From Sulfurimonadaceae bacterium (GTDB taxonomy: Bacteria; Campylobacterota; Campylobacteria; Campylobacterales; Sulfurimonadaceae), in contig JAQUHB010000001.1 of the NCBI GenBank assembly GCA_028683835.1, positions 1 to 64,000 on the forward strand: a stretch of DNA of 64,000 nt, in the 5' to 3' direction. The notes beneath the pieces are model-generated. The model made no database searches. It had not been told where the DNA came from and worked only from the letters and a program-made list of their open reading frames with translations. Shown piece by piece: positions 36,059 through 45,896 of the stretch; position 1 is the first letter of the stretch, and each line of letters starts with the position of its first letter. The position numbers and the translations under genes were made by a program.

Positions 36059-38056
36059 TTACATTTTTAAGATATTTTTTTGTAGATTTTTAATGATTTC
36101 GAGTTGGCGATTTGATACATATGGAGAGAGTATCTCCTCAGTAGATGAAGTTACTTCAAGATGAACTACGAGAATAAATCTCTCAGTAAGCGGAATGATT
36201 TTAAGAATTTGTCCTCTATATAAATCCTCTTTATCGCTTAAATTGGCTGTGATTTCGATTTCATCGCCAATTTGAAGAGTATGGATATGTTGGAGGGAGA
36301 TTTCAAAGGTATTGATTGAAACAGATTGAAGTTGGCCATTAATTTTTTCTGATTCAAACGACAAAGAGACTTCAAGAGGTCGGTCTAGCTTCACATGTAC
36401 ATGTTTTCTATCAAGCGCTGATGATTCAACAGCTTGAAATAAGTGTAATGTTACATGATTTTCAAATTTATCTACTTTTTCAACGAAGGCCTTATAATCT
36501 GGTTTTTGTGGCATTTGTATATAAACGGGATCACCTTGATATAAAGAAAAAAGTGCTACTTTTCTTACCGTTACGATGAGTTGATTTTTGGTTATGAATA
36601 AAATAGTAGCATCAGATTTTATCCCTATTTCAAGATAATAATTGGTTACAGAAATCGTTCTTTTTTCTTGGTAATTAATTTTCATTAGTTGAAGAAATTT
36701 CTTTTCTTGCTCTAATCTAATTCTTTCTTTTTCTATGATGAGCGTTTCATCAACAATAGTTTCCAAAGAGTCCATTTTTACTTGTTCAAGTAAAAGGTCT
36801 GCTCGTGCCAACATAAGTTCGATAGTATCGTTTTTACGATGCACGACAATTGCCGCTAAAGGTTTAATCCTATCTTTACAATTATTTTCTTCTAAAAGTA
36901 AGTTGATTTTATTGATAATTTCTTGAGCATTATTTAGTTTTTTTTCTTTTAAAATGAGAGCAAAGCGCTCAAAATCAATTTTTGCAGAGTTGTCTTTATT
37001 ATCTTCTTTGAGTATATCAGAAATATTTTTAATCAGATCCTCTCCACTTTTTTTGTCATGAGTATCATTAAAAATTTTAAACCCCTCAAGATGAATCATT
37101 AAAATATTAAGTTCATCTTGAGAATGGGCTTGGAGTTGTTCTTGAACCATCTCTTTGAATTTTGTCAGATTAGCAAGATCTGTCAAGGGATCTAAAGCAA
37201 TGATGTTTTCTATTTTTTTTATCTTACGCTCTGTCTCTGAAAAGTTTTCAAGAGTAAAAATAAAATCATTAAGTTCATCGATTTTTTGTACATTTAAGGA
37301 CATCATTGAATGTTTATTTAGCTGATGATTGAAAAATTCTATCTCACATGCTCCTCCATTATTTTTAATAATCTGCATCAACCATTGATCATATTCTTTT
37401 CTTTTAAATAAATTTTCGTACATTGTAGTAGTTTCAATAAAATCTAAAGGATGAAAAAAACATTTTTGAAACTCTTTTGCATTTAGAACGCCTGTGGCAA
37501 GATAAAGGGGTTTATTTGCCAAAAAAAGTTTATTGTCATGAAGTTTAAAAATAATATTTTTTTGTGTATCTAAAATGATTTGAACTCTTTTAGCATATTT
37601 TATTAATTCAAGATTTGCCTGATTTTGTAGATTATATTCTAAAAGTTTTGCATCAAAATTTGCTAAAACACCAGAAAGATTTTCATCAAATAGATCTAAA
37701 ATTTTTATCATTATTTCAGATTTTTTGAATAAATCAGGATCATTTTTAGAGAGACTTTCTAAAATTGTTGAACGAAGTTGTGTACAGATGATAAAAATAT
37801 CTTGAGATTTTATATTTTTTTTGATCATATAATTGACAAACTGGTTCATGATATGACAAGTTCCAGGTAATTTATTTCCACGAAGTACATCAAGATTATA
37901 TAAAAGAATTGGATGAGCAAATTTTTTAGCAAATTGTGCATTATTAATTTTATGATCTAAAAAGTACTTTTGAACTATATCTTTATTAAGCCATGAATTA
38001 ACAAGGTCATATCTTTGCTCAATGAGCCAGATAACCATTTTTTCTAATTCATCCAA
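36059..38056 (-). CDS. Degenerate GGDEF protein with C-terminal PilZ-like region
   Basis: A 665-residue soluble protein. Residues about 1-145 are helical, similar in length to globin-like or RsbR-N sensor domains. A PAS-like part near 170-270 follows. Residues about 290-420 have GGDEF-domain spacing (DPLTDLANLTKFKEMVQ), but the active motif reads IDFERF, so it cannot make c-di-GMP. The last 200 residues have a YcgR-N/PilZ-like layout (GIKSDATILFITKNQLIV, RPLEVSLSFE), yet the PilZ motifs RxxxR and DxSxxG are not intact. It could be a c-di-GMP effector with lost contacts. It starts 9 bases after the DUF255 gene and precedes ppk2. Confidence 0.65.
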   Translation of the reverse strand: MDELEKMVIWLIEQRYDLVNSWLNKDIVQKYFLDHKINNAQFAKKFAHPILLYNLDVLRGNKLPGTCHIMNQFVNYMIKKNIKSQDIFIICTQLRSTILESLSKNDPDLFKKSEIMIKILDLFDENLSGVLANFDAKLLEYNLQNQANLELIKYAKRVQIILDTQKNIIFKLHDNKLFLANKPLYLATGVLNAKEFQKCFFHPLDFIETTTMYENLFKRKEYDQWLMQIIKNNGGACEIEFFNHQLNKHSMMSLNVQKIDELNDFIFTLENFSETERKIKKIENIIALDPLTDLANLTKFKEMVQEQLQAHSQDELNILMIHLEGFKIFNDTHDKKSGEDLIKNISDILKEDNKDNSAKIDFERFALILKEKKLNNAQEIINKINLLLEENNCKDRIKPLAAIVVHRKNDTIELMLARADLLLEQVKMDSLETIVDETLIIEKERIRLEQEKKFLQLMKINYQEKRTISVTNYYLEIGIKSDATILFITKNQLIVTVRKVALFSLYQGDPVYIQMPQKPDYKAFVEKVDKFENHVTLHLFQAVESSALDRKHVHVKLDRPLEVSLSFESEKINGQLQSVSINTFEISLQHIHTLQIGDEIEITANLSDKEDLYRGQILKIIPLTERFILVVHLEVTSSTEEILSPYVSNRQLEIIKNLQKNILKM

Positions 38057-38065
38057 GAGTTTTTC

Positions 38066-40006
38066 CTATAAAATAGAGTTTTTAATTAATTGATCTATTT
38101 GTGTGATATCTTTTGTATTGGCAAAACAACTATTTTGACCGCATATTAAAAAGTCATCTTCCGTATTTGTTTGCTTTAAAATAAAAGGATAGCTTATATT
38201 CGCAATATCTCTACTATTTATCTGAAGATTTCTACTATTTGACTTGATAATTCTATCACCTTTAAGATATCTGAGCATTTGATTTAACATATATGGAGTA
38301 TAAATCGGTTTACGTCCAAGATCGTAGGAGTTGTATTCTAGTGTTTTAAATGCGAACGTTCTATATTTTTCTTCCCCTAAAGAAGCAAGAGAAAGAAGAA
38401 GATCTACCATAGTACTGACAGTTGAGGGATAAGTATTGTCACTAATCTCTGCTTGAGTTGTAAACTCTCCTGTACTGAAGAACCATCTTCCTTTGTCATA
38501 AAACTCTTCAAGTGCTTTGTTGGCAAATCTTTGTGCATGTATAAGGTAAAGTTCATCACTCGTTGCTTCATAAGCAGCAATTAAAGCAACGCCCATAAAG
38601 GCATAATCCTCTAAGAATGCTTTTACTTTTGGAGTTTTATGAATAAGTGTGGAGTGGTAAAGCTCACCATCAATGAACATAGTTTTTAAAAGTGCATCAA
38701 GATGCTCTTTGGCAACACTGTTATATCGGGCTTCTACGTTAGAAAGAGCAAAAAGCGCTTTTATCATCATCGCATTCCAAGAAGTCTGTACTTTTTTGTC
38801 GATAAATGGGTACTTTCTTGTAGCTCTTATAGAACTTAAAATATTCATAACATTGGCAAACCAGTCAGAAGGGATAGCCTCTTCATATCTTATAATATTG
38901 CGTCCCTCAAAATTGCCTTGGTCACTTACATGTAAGAGTTTTAAGATCAAAGCGATCTCGTTAGATTCATAACCGTGTTGTTCTAAGGCAGAAGTGACTT
39001 CCTCTTTTGTATAGGTGAAGTAGTATCCTTCTCCTTCGTCACTATCAGCGTCACTTGCAGAATAAAACAAGTTGTCTTCTTGCATAGATTTGAGCATAAA
39101 ATCTGCTGTTTGTTTGGCTATATTTAAATAGTTATCTTCTTTACAAGTAAGATAAGCTTTGGTATAAAGTTCGCAAAGTAGGGCATTATCATAAGTCATT
39201 TTTTCAAAGTGTGGAACGAGCCATTTTTCATCAGTAGAATATCTACAAAATCCACCTTCGACAAGGTCGTACATCCCACCTTTCATCATATTATCAAGAG
39301 TAAATGTAACCATTTTTTTTGCATCTTTATTATCATAAAGCAAAGAAATATTTAAAAGAGTGGTGAGCGTTGTAGAATGAGGAAATTTTGGCGTATGAGA
39401 AAACCCTCCATAATTTGTTTCATAATTACGTTCACTTTGAAGAAGAAAATTTTTATAAATATCTTCCATCAGTTTAGTAGCTTCCTTTGGATGATTGGTT
39501 GGTCGTAAAAATCCTTCAATTTCATCGGCATTTTTAAATATCTGCTCATTTTTTTCTGCAACTTTTTCTGCAATAATCTGAGTGATCTCACTAAAACCTA
39601 TCATATTAACATCCCCTTCTTTGCTATGGAGAGGAATGTACGTTCCAGCAAAAAAAGCTTTGTTTTGTGGAGTCGCAAAAATAGATGTCGGCCATCCACC
39701 TGCACGGCGATTTAAAAGCTGGTATACCTCTTGATAGTGCTTGTCGATGTCAGGTCTTTCTTCGCGGTCAACTTTGATACATATAAAATGATCATTGACA
39801 AATTTTGCAATCTTTTCATCTTCAAATACCTCTTTTTCCATTACATGACACCAATGGCAACTGCTATAACCTATAGAAATAAAGATAGGTTTATTTTCAT
39901 CTTTAGCTATTTTAAATGCTTCATCACACCATGGGAACCAGTCTATTGGATTGTTTTTGTGTTGTTGTAAATAGGGTGAGTCTTCTAAGGCTAATCTGTT
40001 TGACAT
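38066..40006 (-). CDS. DUF255 (Ssp411/YyaL-type) thioredoxin-fold protein
   Basis: A 646-residue cytoplasmic protein. The N-terminal 160 residues are a thioredoxin-like DUF255 domain ([24 protein letters not shown]), followed by a six-hairpin glycosidase-like alpha/alpha toroid ([28 protein letters not shown]). The CHWCH motif could bind a metal. Biological role is unknown for the family. The second methionine (40006) is the probable start because it fits AAGAGA spacing better than 40012. It is the first gene of the unit that ends with the MacB permease. Confidence 0.88.
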   Translation of the reverse strand: MSNRLALEDSPYLQQHKNNPIDWFPWCDEAFKIAKDENKPIFISIGYSSCHWCHVMEKEVFEDEKIAKFVNDHFICIKVDREERPDIDKHYQEVYQLLNRRAGGWPTSIFATPQNKAFFAGTYIPLHSKEGDVNMIGFSEITQIIAEKVAEKNEQIFKNADEIEGFLRPTNHPKEATKLMEDIYKNFLLQSERNYETNYGGFSHTPKFPHSTTLTTLLNISLLYDNKDAKKMVTFTLDNMMKGGMYDLVEGGFCRYSTDEKWLVPHFEKMTYDNALLCELYTKAYLTCKEDNYLNIAKQTADFMLKSMQEDNLFYSASDADSDEGEGYYFTYTKEEVTSALEQHGYESNEIALILKLLHVSDQGNFEGRNIIRYEEAIPSDWFANVMNILSSIRATRKYPFIDKKVQTSWNAMMIKALFALSNVEARYNSVAKEHLDALLKTMFIDGELYHSTLIHKTPKVKAFLEDYAFMGVALIAAYEATSDELYLIHAQRFANKALEEFYDKGRWFFSTGEFTTQAEISDNTYPSTVSTMVDLLLSLASLGEEKYRTFAFKTLEYNSYDLGRKPIYTPYMLNQMLRYLKGDRIIKSNSRNLQINSRDIANISYPFILKQTNTEDDFLICGQNSCFANTKDITQIDQLIKNSIL

Positions 40007-40204
40007 GATCATTCTCTTATTTTAATTTATTGAGTATAGGGTAGGGGAATTTATATGATGATTCGCTTAAATATATAAAGTATAAATTTAATTCATCGTA
40101 ACTATCAAGGCTTATAATAATGATTCAAAGAGCTAAGAGAAGATGTACGAGTTGATCACATAGCTCCTTTTTTAGTTCTATTTCAACATATTTTGCATAC
40201 TTCG

Positions 40205-41467
40205 TTAAAGTCGAAAATCAGTTTCTTCTTTTGGAAGTAAGCTTTTTAAATCTAATATAATACCAATGTCATTTCTTAAAAAACTTTTAATCGGAAGTAT
40301 TTTATAGGCTGTATGAGCAACTGTGATAATGATTGCATCATACTTTTTTGTTAGTAAATCTTCAATACAAAGAGTATTGATTCCATATACTCTAAGTATT
40401 TCTTCATGATCAGCGACGGGATCAAATAAATCTACTTGTTTCATTTTTGTATTTAATTTTGAAAAAATACTAGCACTTTGAGAATTTCGGATATCTGGGC
40501 AATTCTCTTTGAACGTGATACCAAGCATTAGTACTTCAGCATTTTTAGGTTCAATGTTAGATTCTTTTAGTAGGTCAATTGTAGTATTTACTACATAGTC
40601 TACCATTGTGCTATTGATGGACCTGGAAAGTTTGATCAATGGAAGATCAATACCACTTTTCTTTCCATTATAGAGCATATAATAGGGATCAATACTAATA
40701 CAATGTCCACCAACAAGACCCGGACGAAAAGGGATGAAATTCCATTTAGTCGCAGCAGCGTTAATAACATCGTTAGTATCTACGCCGAGAGAGTGAAAAA
40801 CTTTACTTAGTTCATTTATGAGAGCAATATTGACATCCCGTTGTATATTTTCTACGAGTTTAGATGCTTCTGCAGTCTTGATAGAAGGAGCAATATGAAG
40901 TCCGGCATGCACAATCTTTCCATATAAATCTTCCATGGTTTTAGTAACTTCTTGTGTTGAACCGGCGATAATTTTAACAACAGTATGGATAGTATGTTCT
41001 TTATCTGCGGGATTAATCCGCTCTGGGCTGAATCCAACGTAAAAATCTTGATTAAAGGTAAGAGTACTTTCTTTTACAAGAATTGGAACACAAAACTCTT
41101 CAGTACAGCCAATAAAAACAGTACTTTCATAGATAACAATATCTCCCTTTTTTAAAACAGAAGCGATACTCTTTGTTGCTTCTTCAACGGGAGAAAGATC
41201 TGGCATATTATCACTCTTTACAGGGGTAGGAACACTAACTATAAAAATAGTTGAATCCATCGCATCTGCAATATCTGAGGTAAATAAAATCCCATCTTTT
41301 TGTAATATTTCAGTGCTAAACGTCTCTGTACGGTCAAACCCTTTAGATAACTCTTCTGCATGAAGTCTTGATTTTGTGACAACTGTAACAGAAAAATAAT
41401 TTGCAAAAGCTACGGCTAGAGGAAGTCCCACATATCCTCCGCCAATAATACATATTTTTTTATTCAT
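40205..41467 (-). CDS. UDP-N-acetyl-hexosamine dehydrogenase, TviB/WbpO type
   Basis: Oxidises C6 of a UDP-N-acetylhexosamine to a uronic acid with NAD+. The 420-residue protein has the N-terminal NAD site GGGYVGLPLA, the middle YESTVFIGCTEE and FYVGFSPERINP, and the active-site cysteine in GGHCIS. Layout and many stretches resemble TviB of the Vi antigen locus. It is the last gene of the four-gene exopolysaccharide operon, 10 bases after the fusion protein. Its product, UDP-GlcNAcA or UDP-GalNAcA, would be a precursor of the polymer. Confidence 0.9.
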   Translation of the reverse strand: MNKKICIIGGGYVGLPLAVAFANYFSVTVVTKSRLHAEELSKGFDRTETFSTEILQKDGILFTSDIADAMDSTIFIVSVPTPVKSDNMPDLSPVEEATKSIASVLKKGDIVIYESTVFIGCTEEFCVPILVKESTLTFNQDFYVGFSPERINPADKEHTIHTVVKIIAGSTQEVTKTMEDLYGKIVHAGLHIAPSIKTAEASKLVENIQRDVNIALINELSKVFHSLGVDTNDVINAAATKWNFIPFRPGLVGGHCISIDPYYMLYNGKKSGIDLPLIKLSRSINSTMVDYVVNTTIDLLKESNIEPKNAEVLMLGITFKENCPDIRNSQSASIFSKLNTKMKQVDLFDPVADHEEILRVYGINTLCIEDLLTKKYDAIIITVAHTAYKILPIKSFLRNDIGIILDLKSLLPKEETDFRL

Positions 41468-41477
41468 AGGTTTCTTC

Positions 41478-44400
41478 TTAAAAACGGCGTGTTAAAAAGA
41501 GAGAAAAGTTTTTGCCTGTATAAGCATGATCATAAAATCGTGGAGTATAATCAAATGACGTACTTGCCTTTATCAGCCAGTCTCGATATAAACCAAAAAC
41601 TCCTTCTAAGGTTGCTGCACAACTTGGTTTGGTCTGATTTGCATAACTATCATTTATTGCTCCTGCTGAGAGCACCAGATTTACTCCGTCATTGTCACTT
41701 TTTTTCCAGTTTATATATCCTGAAAGATAATATTCTTGGATTAGTTTTGGTGAATAATAACCATGATCAGTATACTGTTTATCATATCCATAAAATTGAA
41801 CATCCGGACCAATATCAAAATTCCAATATTGTGTTCGTGATACTTGCCATGTAGGGTTTAATTCAACACTCCAACGCTGATTCGAATCAGATAGCGTATC
41901 ATATGTACCAGTTAAGTTGAGATTTGTTTTCATATTTGGTTCCCACAAAACTTTTAACTGTGTATAATCATCTCTAATGCCTCGTCCTATGGTACGTGGA
42001 GAAACAATATAATAGTCGTGTCCATGACTCAGATCCACTGATAACGTATTTAGAGGTGTCCATAATGCTCCAACTGAGTAAACAATATTATTGTTATCTT
42101 CCGCAGTTGCTCCCCCTAAAGTTGCACGAAGTTCTATATTTGGAGAAAATCTGTGGTTGACTCCAACTGTAGCACTTGTGTAATTAGCATTTTCTTGACC
42201 ATTATCCTGAGCAAAACCACTTTGTGTTGTCGCACGCAAATCATCCCATTTTATTTTAGCACTTAATCTTGTCAGAGGTGATAAAAAATATTCACCTTCG
42301 AGTGAGAGTGTGCGATCACTAACATCATATGAATCACTATAGTATTGAAAGCCAGCCGTCAGAGATGGGCGGAATTTAGTAGTTAAATACTTTTCTAAAA
42401 AGTTGTTTTCTTGTACGGCGTTTAAACGTAGATTTTTAACTGTTTGGAGCTCATCAATAGCCTCGATAGGTTGGAAATTATTATTATAGGCAACGGCTCT
42501 TGTATAGTGAGCATCATAATCATTTGGACTTTTTTGTAGTTTTGGATTAAGGATACTAAGAGCTTCGCGTGAACGATTTCCCCAGCTTAAGGCTTCTGCT
42601 TTTGTTTTTAAATAAGGCTCAGTCTCTCCAAATTTTTGTTTGTAAATGGATAAGGTTTCCATACTTTGGGCATATTTTCCAATCCAGGTTTGTACCTGAA
42701 TATATTCAATCCAAACTGCTTGATCTTCATTATGAGTTTGAAGATAGCGTTTAAAATCTTTATAAGCATCATCTAGTTGATTAGCCCATACATTTGCACG
42801 TGCAAGGATAAGTAGATTTTCATCTGTAGGCTCTAGCTGATAAATTTTATTGGCCGCATTTACTAAAATAAGTGGCGCATCAGCTTCACCTGCAATTTTC
42901 CATTGAGTTTTAAGATAGTTGATATTATCAGGCGAGAGCTTTACTGCTTCATTAATAGAGGACAATGCATTAGCATACTCCTTAGACATAGAAGACAACA
43001 TTGCCTTTCCATAAGCTTTTTCAGCATCATTAGGCTCAATCTTAGAGATAAAACTGTCTGCCGGTCTTAGTGGATTATTTATAGTGGAAACACCTTGACT
43101 TAGAGGATCAATTGCAGGTTTTGGTCCATAAATCAGAACTCGTGGAATATTAAATTGATTCATTCTTTCTAACTCTGCAACTCCACCAGTAGATGCAACT
43201 GCTGTAGTATAACCCAAAGAAGAAAGATCATTGTGCAAGGCTACCGCTCCATCTCCATCGCCATATGGATAGGCAAAGGATGTGATAGTAGATCCTGTAT
43301 TTGCCAAAATAGCAAGTTTTGAATATAAAAGCTCATAAATCTGATTTTGACTATCGATTGTGCTCATAAACGGGTGTGAATCTGAATGGCTTCCAATAGC
43401 CCATCCTGAAGCTATTAACTTATTGATCTCCGGCCAAGTAAGATAATAGGTGAGTGAGTTTTCAGCATTTTCCCCTAATTTGGTAATAGTACTATTTTTT
43501 CTATCCATATCATTGTTCCCAACAGCATCAGTAATAATATAGATTTGCGCAGAGTAGCCTTTACTTTTAAGTATCGGAAAAGCTTTTGTATAGATATTTT
43601 GACATCCATCATCAAATGTTATAATGACAGGCTTTGCAGGAAGATTTGCTTGGCCTAAAATAACTTTTCCTAAGGTATCCATGGTAATCGATTGATAGCC
43701 TTTACTGGCTAATTCATCTATTTGTCCTTTAAACTCTTTCGTTGCAATTGTATAAGTATTTGGTGACACATCATCAATACAGTGATACTCCAAGATTGGT
43801 ACCTTAATATCATTCAGAGAGTTATTATTTTTCAACTGAGCCGACATCGGTTCTTTTAGAAAATGTGTATAAGCTGTTTTAAGTGTATCATTTGCCTTTT
43901 TCACATCTCCGTTTGCTTCCTCAAGCTGAGCAAGAATTAACCAAATTTTTAAATTGTTCGGATTACGTTCAAGATATTTTTTATACAAAGAGATAGCATC
44001 AATATCTTTACCCGCCCATTCCAATGATTGAGAAAACAATAATATGAGATCCTCATTAGCCGGATCTAATGAAATTGCTTTTTTTAAGTCTGCCGTAGCT
44101 AGATCGGATTTTTTAAGCCAATTAGCAATTTTAGCATGTGCCACCAAGTAAGACACATTTTTAGGTTCTAATTTTAATACTTTATCCCAAATTGAAAGTG
44201 CTTTTTCAGGTTGATTCAAAACGGCATACACTGAAGCAAGACGAGTATAAAGTTCAATGCGTCTAGGCTCGACAGCAATTGCCCGACTTAGGACATCAGC
44301 TGCTTTATCATATTGTTTTTCTTTATTATAAATATCTGAGAGTCGTATATATAAATCAGTTTCCTGTGGCTTGTTAATAATTATTTTTTCATAAATACTT

Positions 44401-44516
44401 ATCGCTTCATTCCATTTTCCAGCCATCTCAGCTTTGAGTCCATCTTGTGGCACTCCTGCTGCTAGACCAATAGCACCAGTAAGTAATAATCCTGCGATTT
44501 GTTTCATTTTCTCCAT
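41478..44516 (-). CDS. TPR-polysaccharide deacetylase-TPR-outer membrane barrel fusion (PgaA/PgaB-like)
   Basis: A 1012-residue export protein. Signal peptide at 1-20; TPRs at about 25-225 (many EAIxIYEK-type repeats); a NodB-type deacetylase at about 238-455, with TFDDG at 300-304, HSDSHP at 377-382 and PYG at 417-419; more TPRs at about 495-700; a C-terminal beta-barrel of about 290 residues ending in a phenylalanine. In the E. coli poly-GlcNAc system the deacetylase (PgaB) and the TPR-porin (PgaA) are separate proteins; in Pel the equivalents are PelA and PelB. Here one protein would deacetylate the chain and pass it through the outer membrane. It overlaps the synthase gene by 13 bases. 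Confidence 0.9.
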   Translation of the reverse strand: MEKMKQIAGLLLTGAIGLAAGVPQDGLKAEMAGKWNEAISIYEKIIINKPQETDLYIRLSDIYNKEKQYDKAADVLSRAIAVEPRRIELYTRLASVYAVLNQPEKALSIWDKVLKLEPKNVSYLVAHAKIANWLKKSDLATADLKKAISLDPANEDLILLFSQSLEWAGKDIDAISLYKKYLERNPNNLKIWLILAQLEEANGDVKKANDTLKTAYTHFLKEPMSAQLKNNNSLNDIKVPILEYHCIDDVSPNTYTIATKEFKGQIDELASKGYQSITMDTLGKVILGQANLPAKPVIITFDDGCQNIYTKAFPILKSKGYSAQIYIITDAVGNNDMDRKNSTITKLGENAENSLTYYLTWPEINKLIASGWAIGSHSDSHPFMSTIDSQNQIYELLYSKLAILANTGSTITSFAYPYGDGDGAVALHNDLSSLGYTTAVASTGGVAELERMNQFNIPRVLIYGPKPAIDPLSQGVSTINNPLRPADSFISKIEPNDAEKAYGKAMLSSMSKEYANALSSINEAVKLSPDNINYLKTQWKIAGEADAPLILVNAANKIYQLEPTDENLLILARANVWANQLDDAYKDFKRYLQTHNEDQAVWIEYIQVQTWIGKYAQSMETLSIYKQKFGETEPYLKTKAEALSWGNRSREALSILNPKLQKSPNDYDAHYTRAVAYNNNFQPIEAIDELQTVKNLRLNAVQENNFLEKYLTTKFRPSLTAGFQYYSDSYDVSDRTLSLEGEYFLSPLTRLSAKIKWDDLRATTQSGFAQDNGQENANYTSATVGVNHRFSPNIELRATLGGATAEDNNNIVYSVGALWTPLNTLSVDLSHGHDYYIVSPRTIGRGIRDDYTQLKVLWEPNMKTNLNLTGTYDTLSDSNQRWSVELNPTWQVSRTQYWNFDIGPDVQFYGYDKQYTDHGYYSPKLIQEYYLSGYINWKKSDNDGVNLVLSAGAINDSYANQTKPSCAATLEGVFGLYRDWLIKASTSFDYTPRFYDHAYTGKNFSLFLTRRF

Positions 44517-45895
44517 CCTTTCTCACGAGTTATCCAAATATCAACAGCAAATCGTCCCATTGTGTACAGATCAAACATAATACTTGCATAACGCATAGGT
44601 GTGGCTAACCAACCTTTTATAAAATATTCAAGACGTTCCCCTTTATTACTGACTAAAGTCAGTAAAATAACGGAAATTACCGTTTCAATAGCAACCGTCA
44701 ATCCAAGCCACCACCACAATTTGAATATAACCAATATCAAAAGCGTAGTAGGAAAAAATGTTTTTTCAATCAGTGAAACAAAGATTACCCAGCCCATTGG
44801 ACGTCCATATTGTTGAGTAACTTTATCACCAAACTGTTGTCGATAAGGTTCTTGGATTTTGCGTAACTGTTGAATTTGTTCACTATGTTCTTTTTCCACT
44901 TTTTTATGATGAAGATAACTTGCAAATGATTTGAGAGGACTTCGAACCAACTCATCAAAATAGTAACAACTTTGAAAAAAGGACGAGGACCATAAATAAA
45001 TCTGTGCTGGAAGTTTTTCTGCTTCTGGTTCTTGTGAACGAGCGTAAACATCATTAAGCTGGACATTACGATAGCCATGTTTTAAAAGAGCAAAACCTAT
45101 GAAAATATCTTCAGAGTTAGTTAAGTCATCTCCTAAAATAGGCTCATATTGGTCAAAAAGATCCTTTACATATTTACGTCGATACGCAACCGCACATCCA
45201 ACTGGATTTGTGACAGATCCGAAAAAGACCATTTGTCCTTTGTATATAAATTTTTGTAAAAAAAGATAAAGAGACTCTCTATAAATATTACTGAGTTTAC
45301 GCATTAAAACATGAAAAAAGTTTTGTTTTTGTCGCAAATCTGCATCTGGGAATGTTTTTATAAATTGTTCTATCTGAGGTGTTTGAAGCATTTTTTCACG
45401 ATCTTTATCTCGTAATGGCATTATAGTACCACATACGCTGGCAATGCCAACAGCTTGATAGAGTTCCTGCACTGAGCGTTCAATATAATTAGAAGACTCA
45501 AGATAGGTGTCTCCATCGAGAATAAATTCGACATCTCCATCATACTCTCTTGCTTGGCGCTTGATTGTTGGTGTTTTACCGATAGAATGATCACGGCTAA
45601 TAATTGTAATTTCCATATCATTCGCAAGGGCAAAGGCCTTGGCATATTGTATAGTATTGTCTTTACTCCCATCATCAATAAGGATAATCCTATTTGGTTT
45701 GAGTGTTTGAGTAGCTAAAGAATTTAGGCATAAGATAATATTTTTTTCTTCGTTAAAAGCTGGAATAACAACATCTACTGTCGCTTCTCTCCAGTCTTCA
45801 GCAGGAGTGGGTTCTGTTTTGTCAGGTCCATGAAACATACCTATAACACTAAGAATAAGGTTCGGACTGAGGATAAAATATGGGGTTGCTGCCAT
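44504..45895 (-). CDS. GT2 polysaccharide synthase (PgaC-like)
   Basis: A processive-type glycosyltransferase at the inner membrane that would build the exopolysaccharide. The GT-A domain has DDG (substrate binding), DGD (metal), EDIFIG (catalytic-base region) and the QxxRW-like motif read as QIYLW, with Leu in place of Arg. C-terminal TM helices follow (about 370-440). The longest frame begins at 45949 and would overlap the epimerase by 53 bases; ATG at 45895 (MAATPYF) has AAAGGAGC at the right distance, giving 463 residues. No PgaD-like partner or c-di-GMP-binding PilZ domain is encoded in the operon. Confidence 0.88.
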   Translation of the reverse strand: MAATPYFILSPNLILSVIGMFHGPDKTEPTPAEDWREATVDVVIPAFNEEKNIILCLNSLATQTLKPNRIILIDDGSKDNTIQYAKAFALANDMEITIISRDHSIGKTPTIKRQAREYDGDVEFILDGDTYLESSNYIERSVQELYQAVGIASVCGTIMPLRDKDREKMLQTPQIEQFIKTFPDADLRQKQNFFHVLMRKLSNIYRESLYLFLQKFIYKGQMVFFGSVTNPVGCAVAYRRKYVKDLFDQYEPILGDDLTNSEDIFIGFALLKHGYRNVQLNDVYARSQEPEAEKLPAQIYLWSSSFFQSCYYFDELVRSPLKSFASYLHHKKVEKEHSEQIQQLRKIQEPYRQQFGDKVTQQYGRPMGWVIFVSLIEKTFFPTTLLILVIFKLWWWLGLTVAIETVISVILLTLVSNKGERLEYFIKGWLATPMRYASIMFDLYTMGRFAVDIWITREKGWRK

Positions 45896-45896
45896 T

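Noticed and set aside
40121-40204. Open frame on the minus strand after the TviB-like gene with the protein-like tail ELKKELCDQLVHLLLAL
   Set aside because: No start codon outside the upstream gene and only about 28 codons; could be a gene remnant but cannot be supported.
40013-40204. 192-base gap, checked for tRNA, riboswitch and attachment site
   Set aside because: No cloverleaf, no conserved riboswitch core and no repeats.
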